A DNA stretch of 64,000 nt from Herbaspirillum sp. SJZ107 (GCF_006715485.1 NZ_VFNH01000005.1:310001-374000), one strand, 5' to 3'. Shown: positions 7,857 to 17,118, counted from the first letter of the stretch. Numbers and translations are program-made. The notes: generated by a model from the letters alone, not told the origin.

Positions 7857-7882
7857 CGTCGTCCCCGCGAAGGCGGGGAACC
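7857..7882 (+). repeat. REP-like palindrome, copy 1
   Basis: Contains CCCCGCGAAGGCGGGG, a short stem (CCCCGC/GCGGGG) with a small loop, of a type scattered in many proteobacterial genomes. It pairs as the left arm with the inverted copy at 7957-7980. A related unit lies at 26108-26140. Confidence 0.6.
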
Positions 7883-7956
7883 ATGCTGAATAACCGGATT
7901 CGGCACCTTGGAAGCAATACATCGCATCACAGCTACTTACTTCTGAAGCGCAGTAC

Positions 7957-7980
7957 GGGTTCCCGCCGACGAGGGGACGA
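7957..7980 (-). repeat. REP-like palindrome, inverted diverged copy 2
   Basis: Its reverse complement begins TCGTCCCCTCGTCGGCGGGA, matching copy 1 with a few changes that weaken the internal stem. Together with copy 1 it forms an inverted pair around about 75 bp of unique sequence, a common REP-doublet arrangement. Confidence 0.5.
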
Positions 7981-8009
7981 TGTGGTTTCTTGCTCTGTGC
8001 GTGAAAGCG

Positions 8010-8148
8010 TTAGAGCGCTTGCTCCCAATTCCGCCCAACGCCCGTGTCGGCCACTAGTGGCACCTTCAGAGTCGCCACGCTTGCCATCAATTCCGGCACC
8101 TTCGGCTTGACCAGCTCCAAATCGGCCTCCAGCACTCTTAGTTTCGCC
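8010..8148 (-). pseudogene. Decayed second copy of the polA 3' end
   Basis: The reverse strand reads VLEADLELVKPKVPELMASV, then ATLKVPLVADTGVGRNWEQAL and a TAA stop at 8010-8012. The intact DNA polymerase I ends EGELELVKTRLPELMAGV, then ATLKVPLVAETGVGRNWEEAH and a stop. About 36 residues align without a gap, and nucleotide identity over roughly 110 bp is about 80-85% by eye. There is no start, no upstream polymerase sequence and no other function for it. The fragment has the same orientation as the real polA tail at 11884-12020, so the two act as direct repeats bracketing the NACHT gene. This marks the left boundary of an inserted segment. Confidence 0.88.
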
Positions 8149-8381
8149 ATATATAGCATATAGATGACTATACATCTGCCACGCCATTCACACTCAGTCT
8201 AATTCCAGCACCGAATTTTAGATGCACTTTAGGTGACCGGTGTCAGATTATGCAGTTCTCATAAAATGCTTACAGCATAATTTCTAGTAATTTTTTTTCA
8301 CGCATTGCATAATCTATACACCTTCTGTGCTTAAGGCACTTACATGAAGCAAGCTACCCTAACTATCTTTCTTAATTTTTG
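8149..8381 (+). promoter_or_regulatory. AT-rich upstream region of the NACHT gene
   Basis: A sharp drop in GC begins at about 8140 and continues through the NACHT gene. The stretch contains TATAGCATATA-like and TTTTTTTTCACGCATTGCATAATCTATAC sequence able to supply -35/-10 elements (for example CATAAT near 8307). No single promoter can be chosen by eye. No other gene is present in it. Confidence 0.4.
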
Positions 8382-11300
8382 ATGAGCGCGATGACGACAA
8401 TTTCCAGACTACCTGAGGTAAGAAGTTTATCTCAAATATTACCTTCCGGAACTGAAGGGGGCAAAGAGTTCGCGCGGATAGTAGATCTACTATTATTCTA
8501 CGCGGCCAATCGAAATGGCAACTCTGTTAACTTATTTAGTGATCGGGCTGGAGATTATTATGGACTTGATAGCGTTTTAGAAAACCCTCTTAGAAAAGAT
8601 CGCACTACAGGCTATCAGTACAAATTCTTTCCCTCTCCATTGTCAGCGTCACATCGCGCTGAAATTACAGCCTCACTTAAAAAAGCTATACAAAATCAAA
8701 AGTCTCTTAAATTGAAAAGATGGATCTTAGTAACTCCTGACGATTTGACAGAATCAGCAACAAGAAAGGATGGCGGCGATGTAAGCTGGTTCGCCTCATT
8801 AAAAGCCTCGTTAGGAGCAAAATTTGAAGTCGAGCATTGGGGCCATCGAAAATTACAAGCACTCTTTATTGATACACCACGTCTATGCCTGTACTACTAT
8901 CCAGAAATTGTAAACGGCGGAATTGCGCAGCGCAAAAATTTCGTTGAAGTGAGAAAGATTTATGACAACAATATAATTGATGCAAACAGTCGAATAGAAT
9001 TTATCGGAATGTCAGTCTACAAACCAGAAGCAACGCATGGTGTTCCAATTGAAGATATTTACATTCCAGTTTCAGTGCTCCCTTATTTAGATTCTGGCAT
9101 TTCGCTAAAGACTGCTAGAACAAATCCGCTATCATTACTTGCGCCAGGCGCACGACATGTAATTCTAGGCGATCCAGGCTCGGGTAAATCGACATTATTG
9201 AAATTTTTACTTATGGTTGGGCAGTCAGAAAGACTACAAGGAAGATATCAAGCGAGCACAGATTGTCGTCTCCCTTTACTTGTGACCTTAAGGAAATACG
9301 GTGACGAACTAAAGAACAACAAAAATTTACCTCTGCTCGATTATATCTGCCAAACCATTCAAGCGGATCTTAGCATCGCAGACGCGGACAAAGAATTTGT
9401 ACAATATTATTTGGAGGCAGGGCAGGCAATCGTATTATTCGATGGCATGGATGAACTCCCAGATTCAAGCTTCAAGCAATTAGTTCGCGACCGCATCTCA
9501 TCATTTTTAAATGCGTATCCTCTGGCAACAGCGATTATTACCTCTAGAATAGTGGGTTATAGCCCTGCCTTCGGATTTAATCAAAACCGCTTTACCCACC
9601 ACCAGGTGGCACCGTTATTGATTAAAGAAATAGAGTGTTTTGTTCGGGATTGGTACACTGCGCGAGTAGAAAACCGTCAAGCACGAGAAGCTAACATATC
9701 TGACTTACTTCGCATTCTCCAAAACCCAAATGCCACGGCAATCCGAACATTATCAGAAAATCCGCTACTCTTGACAATTGTTGCACTTGTTCATCGAATT
9801 GATGCCGTATTACCAGATGAACGAGTTGTGCTTTACCAAAAATGTACAGAGACCCTATTAAATACGTGGCACGTTTGGAAATACAAAGCTGGAGAAGATC
9901 TTTCTAGAAGAGGCAGAATCGAACGCACTAATCGTCGTAGAATTGAAACTCTTGCACTCTACATGCATAGAAAGTCTGGAGAGACAAAAACAGTATCTAG
10001 AGCCATCTTGCCGGAAATGGAAGTTCTTTCCATTCTCACCGAGGATATACTACGTCACGACGATGTGTTAGACATAGAAGAAGCAAAGGATGTGGCAGCA
10101 GACTTCCTAAACTTCATCAAACAAAAAGCCGGCTTATTAATCGAAGTTGGGAATAGTGCGTATAGTTTCATTCATCTGACCTTTCAAGAATATCTTGCTG
10201 CAACTGCACTGTCAGTTTCATTAGAAATGGATGGCGTTAAAAATTTATGGGAAGCATTATCGCTCCATATCTTTGATCCACGATGGCATGAAGTAATCAG
10301 ACTGCTTATTGCTGGTTTGAAATCCGATGAAAGCCAAGCGTATATTGTTGAGCAAATATTAAAAATCGAAAAATCAAGTGCCAACTTACATACGGCAGTT
10401 TTATTGGGCGGACTCCTCATTGATAGTGTCAAAAGCGCAGAACAAAGCGCAGTTGAGATAACCGCCATTCTCTTTAAATATCTTAACGATTCGACCTCAA
10501 AAGAAGTTGGCTCCAACATAGTAACGTTGTTACAAACACTTTCAACAAAATATGTGAGCGAATGGAATGATGCATTTGTTCAAGTATGGCAAAGCGAGCT
10601 AAGGCTTAGAAGAGAAATGCTTCTATTGGTTATTGGAATGGGGCTTCCAGACCAACGCTGGCATTTTTTAACCGAGCCTAAACACCTGCCCGTCAGAAGC
10701 GATGAATTACAAACATTTTCCTTACTCCTTGGATCAGAGAATTTAACAAGCTCAATCGAGCGCTCATTAAAATTAAGGCTTAACGCCTATCATCAAAGCC
10801 TTGCTCAAGCATCACGTAGAGACAGATATGGGAATTTCACCAGCTATGTTGGACAAATAGTTTTTACTCTATGTGGACCTATACTGCGCCAGAAATATTG
10901 GCTCGATCTTCAAATAGGAGTTTTCCTAACAATGGGAGGACCATTTCAAGATCTATATTATAACGCCACGCTTTTTAGCTTAGGAACATCAGCTCCCACC
11001 TCGCCATTAAAAGAAGCACAACGGAATGCAGTAAGAAATTATTTATCATACTCAGATCCCAAAAGCCGCAGAATTAGCAGCTCACAGGCACACCGTCGCA
11101 ATTCTAGAGAACACCTTAATGCTCTCCATAAAAAAATTCGGCTCTCTGTAGAAGAATTGAAAGCAGCACTACAAATAAATGTAGAAAGTAAGAGGAAAGA
11201 ACAACTAGATAAGAGTGAAATCGAGCATAAAAGCCTTCGGACTTTGCGCGAGTCAGATAACCTCTCCGAAATTTCGATTCATGATTTTGTTCGCGAAACA

Positions 11301-11783
11301 GCCAAGGAACTCTCGGAAGACTCATCTAGACCAATAATCAATTTCACTCAAAAATGGGCATCAGTTGTTAATAATCACAATCTAATAACACGCTATCTAA
11401 ACTTTTTAACCGACATATTAAAACTAGAGCCAGTAGGGCTGTGGAAGCAGGCTCTCCAATCCAAACTAATGCCTAGCTCTCTTTCTCGATTGCCATATTT
11501 TAACAATTTCAATCTATCCGAGTTGATGAGCAATTTTGAAAATCAAATTTTCACCGAAGCTGATATCTTAGAGGCATCCAGCTATCACCTTTACGATGTT
11601 TGGCTATACTATTTTGATGGCTATACAAATCCAGATGATAGCCCCATCAAGTCTTTAATACTTACTACCGATAGTATCAATCACCCTATTTTAAAAGCCG
11701 TCAAAGAAATTAGATCCGTAGCAATTTTCAGCCCGGCAAAACAGGAAATCCCAATTCTGTTAAACCTAGGTGTCCAATCGTAA
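8382..11783 (+). CDS. NACHT-domain STAND ATPase with N-terminal nuclease-like domain (candidate anti-phage protein)
   Basis: Large AT-rich gene (1133 residues) unlike its GC-rich neighbours in base and codon use, so probably acquired. Residues about 15-170 look like a PD-(D/E)XK/Mrr-type nuclease: E29 in GGKEFARIV, D58 or D63 in GDYYGLDSV, then Q79-Y-K81, followed by a conserved-looking W...HRKLQALF segment. The NACHT module follows: Walker A GDPGSGKST (263-271), Walker B IVLFDGMDE (350-358) with the NACHT-type D-G-x-D-E, sensor TSR (387-389) and NPLLL (460-464). The winged-helix signature FIHLTFQEYLAA lies at about 596-607. The C-terminal 500 residues are unrecognised and are the likely sensor. 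Bacterial NACHT proteins are known single-gene phage-defence factors in which sensing triggers an effector; here the effector would be DNA cleavage (inference). ATG 8382 is used; ATG 8391 is also possible, and neither has a strong Shine-Dalgarno. Confidence 0.85.
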   Translation: MSAMTTISRLPEVRSLSQILPSGTEGGKEFARIVDLLLFYAANRNGNSVNLFSDRAGDYYGLDSVLENPLRKDRTTGYQYKFFPSPLSASHRAEITASLKKAIQNQKSLKLKRWILVTPDDLTESATRKDGGDVSWFASLKASLGAKFEVEHWGHRKLQALFIDTPRLCLYYYPEIVNGGIAQRKNFVEVRKIYDNNIIDANSRIEFIGMSVYKPEATHGVPIEDIYIPVSVLPYLDSGISLKTARTNPLSLLAPGARHVILGDPGSGKSTLLKFLLMVGQSERLQGRYQASTDCRLPLLVTLRKYGDELKNNKNLPLLDYICQTIQADLSIADADKEFVQYYLEAGQAIVLFDGMDELPDSSFKQLVRDRISSFLNAYPLATAIITSRIVGYSPAFGFNQNRFTHHQVAPLLIKEIECFVRDWYTARVENRQAREANISDLLRILQNPNATAIRTLSENPLLLTIVALVHRIDAVLPDERVVLYQKCTETLLNTWHVWKYKAGEDLSRRGRIERTNRRRIETLALYMHRKSGETKTVSRAILPEMEVLSILTEDILRHDDVLDIEEAKDVAADFLNFIKQKAGLLIEVGNSAYSFIHLTFQEYLAATALSVSLEMDGVKNLWEALSLHIFDPRWHEVIRLLIAGLKSDESQAYIVEQILKIEKSSANLHTAVLLGGLLIDSVKSAEQSAVEITAILFKYLNDSTSKEVGSNIVTLLQTLSTKYVSEWNDAFVQVWQSELRLRREMLLLVIGMGLPDQRWHFLTEPKHLPVRSDELQTFSLLLGSENLTSSIERSLKLRLNAYHQSLAQASRRDRYGNFTSYVGQIVFTLCGPILRQKYWLDLQIGVFLTMGGPFQDLYYNATLFSLGTSAPTSPLKEAQRNAVRNYLSYSDPKSRRISSSQAHRRNSREHLNALHKKIRLSVEELKAALQINVESKRKEQLDKSEIEHKSLRTLRESDNLSEISIHDFVRETAKELSEDSSRPIINFTQKWASVVNNHNLITRYLNFLTDILKLEPVGLWKQALQSKLMPSSLSRLPYFNNFNLSELMSNFENQIFTEADILEASSYHLYDVWLYYFDGYTNPDDSPIKSLILTTDSINHPILKAVKEIRSVAIFSPAKQEIPILLNLGVQS

Positions 11784-11789
11784 GTAGAA

Positions 11790-11826
11790 GTGCGAATAAT
11801 TCATTTATTCGCACCTGACGTTTTTC
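11790..11826 (+). terminator. Intrinsic terminator after the NACHT gene
   Basis: GTGCGAATAA (11790-11799) pairs perfectly with TTATTCGCAC (11805-11814) around a 5-nt loop, followed after six bases by TTTTT. It sits 7 bp past the NACHT stop and separates it from the convergent polA. Confidence 0.75.
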
Positions 11827-11883
11827 ATTCAGATCAAAATCTTATTTAATATCTCATCCGAATTTATTACAGAGATCCTACCT

Positions 11884-14670
11884 CTAATGAGCCTCTTCCC
11901 AATTCCGCCCAACGCCCGTCTCGGCCACCAGCGGCACCTTCAGCGTCGCCACGCCCGCCATCAGCTCCGGCAGCCTCGTTTTGACCAGCTCCAGCTCGCC
12001 TTCCGGCACTTCCAGCACCAGTTCATCGTGCACCTGCATCACCATGCGCGTGCCCAGCCCGTCGGCCTCGATCCAGTCCTGCACCGCCACCATGGCCAGC
12101 TTGATCAGGTCGGCCGCCGTGCCCTGCATCGGCGCGTTGATCGCCGCGCGTTCGGCGCCGGCGCGGCGCGGGCCGTTCGGCGAATTGATCTCCGGGAGCC
12201 ACAGGCGGCGGCCGAACACCGTTTCGACGTAGCCCTTGGCCTTGGCCGACAGGCGCGTCTCGTCCATGTACTGCTTGACGCCGGCGAAGCGCGCGAAGTA
12301 GCGGTCGATGTAGTTGCTGGCGGCGCCGCGCTCGATGCCCAGGTTCTGGGCCAGGCCGAACGCGCTCATGCCGTAGATCAGGCCGAAGTTGATGACCTTG
12401 GCGTAGCGGCGCTGCTCGCTGTTCACCTCTTCCGGCGCCACGCCGAAGACTTCGGCGGCGGTGGCGCGGTGGATGTCCTCGCCGGAGGCGAACGCGCGCA
12501 GCATCGCCTCGTCGCCCGAGATGTGCGCCATGATGCGCAGTTCGATCTGCGAATAGTCGGCCGACACGATCACGCTGCCCGGCGGCGCCACGAAGGCTTC
12601 GCGGATACGGCGGCCTTCGGCGTTCTTCACGGGGATGTTCTGCAGGTTCGGATCGCTCGACGCCAGGCGACCCGTGATCGCCACCGCCTGCGCATAGTTG
12701 GTGTGCACGCGGCCGGTGTTCGGGTTGACCATCTTCGGCAGTTTATCCGTGTAGGTCGACTTCAGCTTCGACAGGCCGCGATGCTCCAGCAGCACCTTCG
12801 GCAGCGGGTAATCCTCGGCCAGCTTCTGCAGCACCTCTTCGTCGGTCGACGGCGCGCCGGTGGCGGTCTTCTTGATCACCGGGAGCTTCAGCTTGCCAAA
12901 GAAGATTTCGCCGATCTGCTTGGGCGAACCGAGATTGAACGGACCTTCGGCCAGCTCATAGGCCTGCTTTTCCAGTTCCAGGATGCGCGCCGCCAGTTCG
13001 TTCGACTGCACGGCCAGCAGGTCCGCATCGATCAGCACGCCGTTGCGCTCGATCTTCTGCAGCACGACCGAGGTCGGCAGCTCGATCTTGCGGTAGATGT
13101 AATCCAGGCCCTTGTCGCTTTCCACATGGCCGATCATGGCCTGGTGCAGGCGCAGCGTGATGTCGGAATCCTCGGCCGCGTACTCGGTGGCGCGCCCCAG
13201 TTCGACCTGGTCGAAGCAGATCATGTTGGCGCCCTTGCCGCACACGTCGACGAAGGGGATCGTGGTGTAGCCGAGGTGGCGCAGCGCCATGGTGTCCATG
13301 TCGTGCGGCTTGTGCGACTCGAACACGTAGGATTGCAGCAGCGTGTCGTGCACGATGCCGCGCAACTTGATGCCGTGGTTTTCGAAGATGTGGGTGTCGT
13401 ACTTCAGGTTCTGGCCGAGCTTGGGCTTGTCCGGGTTTTCCAGCCACGGCTTCATGCGCGCCAGCACCTCCTCGCGGTTCAGCTGCTCGGGCACGCCGGC
13501 GTAGCGGTGCGCCAGCGGGATGTAGGCGCCCTTGCCCGCTTCGACCGACAGCGAGATGCCGACCATCTCGGCCGTCATCGGATCGAGCGAGGTGGTTTCG
13601 GTATCGACCGAGGTCAGCTCGGCCCTGTCGATCAGGTCGAGCCAGCGCGCCAGCTGCTCCTCGGTGGTGACGGTCTCGTACTCGCCCTTGATGATCGGCA
13701 TGCCGGGCTGGACGCCGGCCGCGCTGCCGGCCGCGCCTTCCGGCGAATTCAATGCGCCGTTGGCGTCGACATTCGCGCCCGGCGACAGGTATTTGCCCGG
13801 GTTGGCGCCGCCCGCGCCCAGTTCGCGCAGCATGGTCTTGAAGCCGTAGCGCTGGAAGAAATCGCGCAGGGCGTCCTTGTCTTCCGGACGGCCAACCAGG
13901 GATTCCTCGATCGAGACCAGGTGGCTGGTCAGGTCGCAGTCGGTCTTCACCGTGATCAGCTCGCGCCCTTTCGGCAGCCATTCCAGGGCCGCCTGCAGGT
14001 TGGCGCCGACGGCGCCGCCGATGCTGTGGGCGTTCTCGATCACGCCATCCAGCGAGCCGTGCAGGGACAGCCACTTGACCGCGGTCTTGGGGCCGCACTT
14101 GGTCACGCCCGGGACGTTGTCGACGGTGTCGCCGATCAGGGTCAGGTAATCGATGATGCGGTTCGGCGGCACGCCGAACTTGGCCACGACGCCGGCTTCG
14201 TCCAGCTTTTCGTTGCTCATCGTATTGATCAGCGTGACCTTGTCGTTGACCAGCTGGGCCAGGTCTTTATCTCCGGTCGAGACCACGGTGTTCATGCCGC
14301 GCGCGGTCGCCTGGGCCGCCAGGGTGCCGATCACGTCGTCCGCCTCGACGCCTTCGACCATCAGGATCGGCCAGCCCATGTGGCGCACCACTTCGTGGAT
14401 CGGCTCGATCTGCTTGGCCAGGTCTTCCGGCATCGAGGCGCGCGTGGCCTTGTACTCGGGATACAGATCGTCACGGAAGGTCTTGCCCTTGGCGTCGAAC
14501 ACGCAGGCGATGTAGGCGGCCGGGAAGTCGGTGCGCAGGCGGCGCAGCATGTTGACCATGCCGTGCATGGCGCCGGTCGGATGGCCGTCGCCGCTGCGCA
14601 GGTCGGGCAGTGCGTGGAAGGCGCGGTACAGGTAGCTGGAACCGTCGACGAGAAGGAGAGTATTGTCCAT
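11884..14670 (-). CDS. polA: DNA polymerase I
   Basis: Replication and repair polymerase that removes RNA primers and fills gaps. The 928-residue protein has all three domains. The 5' nuclease (1 to about 300) begins LLLVDGSSYLYRAFHALP. The 3'-5' exonuclease has its metal-binding D and E intact in SVDTETTSLD (about residue 355). The polymerase domain has motif A DYSQIELR (about 705), motif B RRYAKVINFGLIYG (about 753) and motif C VHDEL (about 878). The length equals that of the E. coli enzyme. The 3' end (11884-12020) is duplicated at 8010-8148 beyond the NACHT island, so the present tail may have been supplied or preserved by that insertion. The divergent DUF2782-thrB unit starts 182 bp upstream. 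Confidence 0.98.
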   Translation of the reverse strand: MDNTLLLVDGSSYLYRAFHALPDLRSGDGHPTGAMHGMVNMLRRLRTDFPAAYIACVFDAKGKTFRDDLYPEYKATRASMPEDLAKQIEPIHEVVRHMGWPILMVEGVEADDVIGTLAAQATARGMNTVVSTGDKDLAQLVNDKVTLINTMSNEKLDEAGVVAKFGVPPNRIIDYLTLIGDTVDNVPGVTKCGPKTAVKWLSLHGSLDGVIENAHSIGGAVGANLQAALEWLPKGRELITVKTDCDLTSHLVSIEESLVGRPEDKDALRDFFQRYGFKTMLRELGAGGANPGKYLSPGANVDANGALNSPEGAAGSAAGVQPGMPIIKGEYETVTTEEQLARWLDLIDRAELTSVDTETTSLDPMTAEMVGISLSVEAGKGAYIPLAHRYAGVPEQLNREEVLARMKPWLENPDKPKLGQNLKYDTHIFENHGIKLRGIVHDTLLQSYVFESHKPHDMDTMALRHLGYTTIPFVDVCGKGANMICFDQVELGRATEYAAEDSDITLRLHQAMIGHVESDKGLDYIYRKIELPTSVVLQKIERNGVLIDADLLAVQSNELAARILELEKQAYELAEGPFNLGSPKQIGEIFFGKLKLPVIKKTATGAPSTDEEVLQKLAEDYPLPKVLLEHRGLSKLKSTYTDKLPKMVNPNTGRVHTNYAQAVAITGRLASSDPNLQNIPVKNAEGRRIREAFVAPPGSVIVSADYSQIELRIMAHISGDEAMLRAFASGEDIHRATAAEVFGVAPEEVNSEQRRYAKVINFGLIYGMSAFGLAQNLGIERGAASNYIDRYFARFAGVKQYMDETRLSAKAKGYVETVFGRRLWLPEINSPNGPRRAGAERAAINAPMQGTAADLIKLAMVAVQDWIEADGLGTRMVMQVHDELVLEVPEGELELVKTRLPELMAGVATLKVPLVAETGVGRNWEEAH

Positions 14671-14852
14671 GGAAACTGAAATCGGGTGGGCCGCGGCGGA
14701 CGCGGCGAATCGGTGCCATTATCGCAGAATCGGCCATCGGAAAAGCACGGCCCGGGTTGCACTCGGTATGCACTACAGATGGGGACGCTTCGACACTTTC
14801 ACAGGGAGCGGGCGTGTTTGTTACAATGGCCAAATCGACAAAGGTGACCCTT

Positions 14853-15311
14853 ATGCTGCGCTCATTTTCCACCCTGAAACTCTCCATGCCGCTGTCGGCA
14901 GCCCTGCTGGTGCTTGCCGCCGGCCAGGCCGCAGCCCAGCAAGGCAGCTCGCAACCGGCCCAGAACCAGACGCCGCCGGCCAACGTGCAGCGCATCGAAC
15001 CGGGCAGCGACGTGCCGGCCACCAATATCCCGCCGAAGCGCGGTACCGAGATCACCGAACACCGCAACAACAGTGGCCAGGTCACCGAAGTCGAAGTCAC
15101 CGCCGGCGGCAGCCACTATTACATGCGGCCGAACAACCAGCCGGGCAACGCGCAGACCACCGCGATCCGCGCGCCGCAGTGGAAAGTGGGCGAGTTCGAC
15201 CTGAGCGGCAAGCGCCGCGCCGGCAACGAAGCCGGCCAGAACACCCCGACCACAGCCGATGCACCGCCGCCGCCGCCGATGCCCGCCGGTCCGGGACCCG
15301 ACACCAAGTAA
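14853..15311 (+). CDS. DUF2782 family exported protein
   Basis: Small periplasmic protein of 152 residues. The signal peptide (about 1-26, ending AGQAAAQQ) precedes a Pro/Gln-rich linker and the core ITEHRNNSGQVTEVEVTAGG followed by SHYYMRPNN, typical of DUF2782. The tail is Pro-rich (PPPPPMPAGPGP). ATG 14853 is selected because AAAGGTG lies 6 nt before it and the signal peptide starts there; longer frames add non-coding-looking sequence. In Burkholderiales this gene commonly lies between polA and thrB, as here. Its function is unknown. Confidence 0.85.
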   Translation: MLRSFSTLKLSMPLSAALLVLAAGQAAAQQGSSQPAQNQTPPANVQRIEPGSDVPATNIPPKRGTEITEHRNNSGQVTEVEVTAGGSHYYMRPNNQPGNAQTTAIRAPQWKVGEFDLSGKRRAGNEAGQNTPTTADAPPPPPMPAGPGPDTK

Positions 15312-15385
15312 GCCATCGCCTCGATCGGCTGCCCGATGCGCGGCCGATTTTTCGAGCCTTTCATTGCCCCCACTTCACCACGACA

Positions 15386-16345
15386 ATGGCAGTATTCACC
15401 TCGGTCACACTGGACGATCTGTCCCAGTGGATCAAGCAGTTTCCCCTTGGCCAAGCCCTCAACCTGCAGGGCATTGCAAGCGGCATTGAAAACACCAATT
15501 TCTTCCTGACCACCGAACGCGGCGAGTTCGTCCTCACGATTTTCGAAAACCTCAGCTTCGAGCAGCTGCCCTTCTATGTGCAGCTGATGCGCCACCTGGC
15601 CGAGCGCGGCGTGCCGGTCCCGGATCCGGTGGCCAACGAACGCGGCGAACTGGTGGTGCCCCTGCACGGCAAGCCTTCGATCATCGTCAGCAAGCTCGAC
15701 GGCGCGTCGCAGATGGACCCGCAACCGGTGCACTGCGCCGAAGTCGGCGCCATGCTGGCGCGCATGCACCTGGCCGGGCGCGATTTCACGCTGCAGCAGC
15801 CGAACCTGCGCGGCCTCGACTGGTGGACCGAGACCGTGCCCGGCGTCCTGGCCCACCTCGATGCGGACACGGCCGCCCTGCTGTCGTCGGAACTCGCGTT
15901 CCAGCAAGAATTTGCTGCCACCGACACCTACCGTGCGCTGGCGCGCGGCCCGGTGCATGCCGACCTGTTCCGCAATAACGTGATGTTCGTCGGCGACAAG
16001 CTGAGCGGCTGCTTCGATTTTTATTTCGCGGGCTGGGACAGCTGGCTGTTCGACATCGCCGTCACCGTCAACGACTGGTGCATCGACCTGGCCACCGGCG
16101 CGCTCGACCCGGCGCGCGTGCAGGCGCTGACCCATGCCTACCACGCGGCGCGCCCGTTCACCGCGGCCGAGCAGGAAGCCTGGCAGCCGATGCTGCGCGC
16201 CGCCGCGCTGCGCTTCTGGGTGTCGCGCCTGCATGACTTTTACAAGCCGCGCGCGGCCGAGATGCTGACGCCGCACGATCCGACCCACTTCGAGCGCGTA
16301 CTGCGCCAACGCCTCCAGACGCCCGCACCCCGGCTGACCGCATGA
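15386..16345 (+). CDS. thrB: Homoserine kinase
   Basis: Phosphorylates homoserine in threonine synthesis. The 319-residue protein belongs to the aminoglycoside-phosphotransferase-fold ThrB type used by many proteobacteria. It begins MAVFTSVTLDDLSQWIKQF and has the catalytic-loop motif GPVHADLFRNNVMF (about 189-202) and the metal-binding CFDFYFAGWD (about 211-220). The start at 15386 gives the normal length; the frame remains open far upstream through the DUF2782 gene without family similarity. The stop overlaps the next gene as ATGA. Other thr genes are not in the window. Confidence 0.95.
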   Translation: MAVFTSVTLDDLSQWIKQFPLGQALNLQGIASGIENTNFFLTTERGEFVLTIFENLSFEQLPFYVQLMRHLAERGVPVPDPVANERGELVVPLHGKPSIIVSKLDGASQMDPQPVHCAEVGAMLARMHLAGRDFTLQQPNLRGLDWWTETVPGVLAHLDADTAALLSSELAFQQEFAATDTYRALARGPVHADLFRNNVMFVGDKLSGCFDFYFAGWDSWLFDIAVTVNDWCIDLATGALDPARVQALTHAYHAARPFTAAEQEAWQPMLRAAALRFWVSRLHDFYKPRAAEMLTPHDPTHFERVLRQRLQTPAPRLTA

Positions 16346-17118
16346 ACAAGCTCCCCGCAAGTACCGGCTGGGATTGGCTGAAGCAAGGCATCGGCCTGTT
16401 TCGCAAGCAGCCGGCCGCCCTGACCACGCTCCTGTTCGCCACCATCCTGTTCAGTCTGCTCCTGGGCCTGGTGCCGCTGTTCGGCCCCCTGCTCGGACCG
16501 GTGCTGGTGCCGTCGCTGTCGATGGCCGTCATGCAGGCCTGCCTGATGATCGAGAACGGCGAGCGCGTCACGCTGTCCGTGCTGCTGACCGGCTTCCGCA
16601 AGCCGGCACTGGCGGCCCTGTGCAAGGTCGGCCTGGTGTACCTGGGCGTCTGGCTGGTCGAAATGGGGATCGTGGCACTGACCCTGGGGCCGGAATTCTT
16701 CCAGAAGGTGGCCGAGAGCCGGCAGTCGGCCAAGGACGAAGCGCAGATCATGGCGGCGGCGCCGCTGTTCATGACCTTCTTCTGCATCATGATCGTCAAC
16801 ATGCTGATCATGATCACGCTGTATTTTGCCGGACCGCTGACCTACTGGAAGCACATGAGCACCGGCAAGGCGCTGTTCTACAGCTTCTTCGCGGTGGTGC
16901 GCTCGGCGCGCGTGTTCCTGGTGCTGCTGCTGGCCTGGTTCGGGCTGTTCTTCGTGCTGGTCTGGATCGCGCAGCTGCTGTTCCGCGAAATCTGGATCGG
17001 GCAGGTAGTGGTGATGTGGGTGGTGTTCCTGTTCGTGCTGCTGCTGCAGTGCGCGATGTATGCGGGTTATCGCACCATTTTCGGCAAGCCCGAGGGGTCA
17101 GCCACATACGCTGCATGA
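16342..17118 (+). CDS. BPSS1780-family integral membrane protein
   Basis: Polytopic inner-membrane protein of 258 residues with about six hydrophobic helices. It opens with the soluble segment NKLPASTGWDWLKQGIGLFRKQP characteristic of the BPSS1780 family, and a C-terminal cluster of helices ends at AMYAGYRTIFG. It overlaps thrB by 4 bp (ATGA) and so is probably translated together with it, in the position usual for this family in Burkholderiales. The function is unknown. Confidence 0.85.
   Translation: MNKLPASTGWDWLKQGIGLFRKQPAALTTLLFATILFSLLLGLVPLFGPLLGPVLVPSLSMAVMQACLMIENGERVTLSVLLTGFRKPALAALCKVGLVYLGVWLVEMGIVALTLGPEFFQKVAESRQSAKDEAQIMAAAPLFMTFFCIMIVNMLIMITLYFAGPLTYWKHMSTGKALFYSFFAVVRSARVFLVLLLAWFGLFFVLVWIAQLLFREIWIGQVVVMWVVFLFVLLLQCAMYAGYRTIFGKPEGSATYAA

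Larger units (their letters stand above)
7843..8009. other. Intergenic stretch with paired REP-like repeats
   Basis: Gene-free DNA between the PEP-CTERM gene and the polA remnant. It contains two oppositely oriented GC-rich palindromic units (7857-7882 and 7957-7980). Short frames here show no ribosome-binding site and no family similarity. Confidence 0.5.

Noticed and set aside
8041..8187. Open frame across the polA remnant region that encodes a Gly/Ala-rich peptide in a different frame
   Set aside because: The polA tail is readable in another frame with codon-by-codon similarity to the intact gene; this frame is a shadow.
11754..11890. Possible integrase attachment or tRNA at the island's right end
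   Set aside because: No tRNA-like fold, no integrase gene and no short exact repeat beyond the polA-tail duplication was seen.
14663..15385. Long upstream extension of thrB through the DUF2782 gene
   Set aside because: The extension is in a different frame from the exported DUF2782 protein and has no similarity to homoserine kinase.
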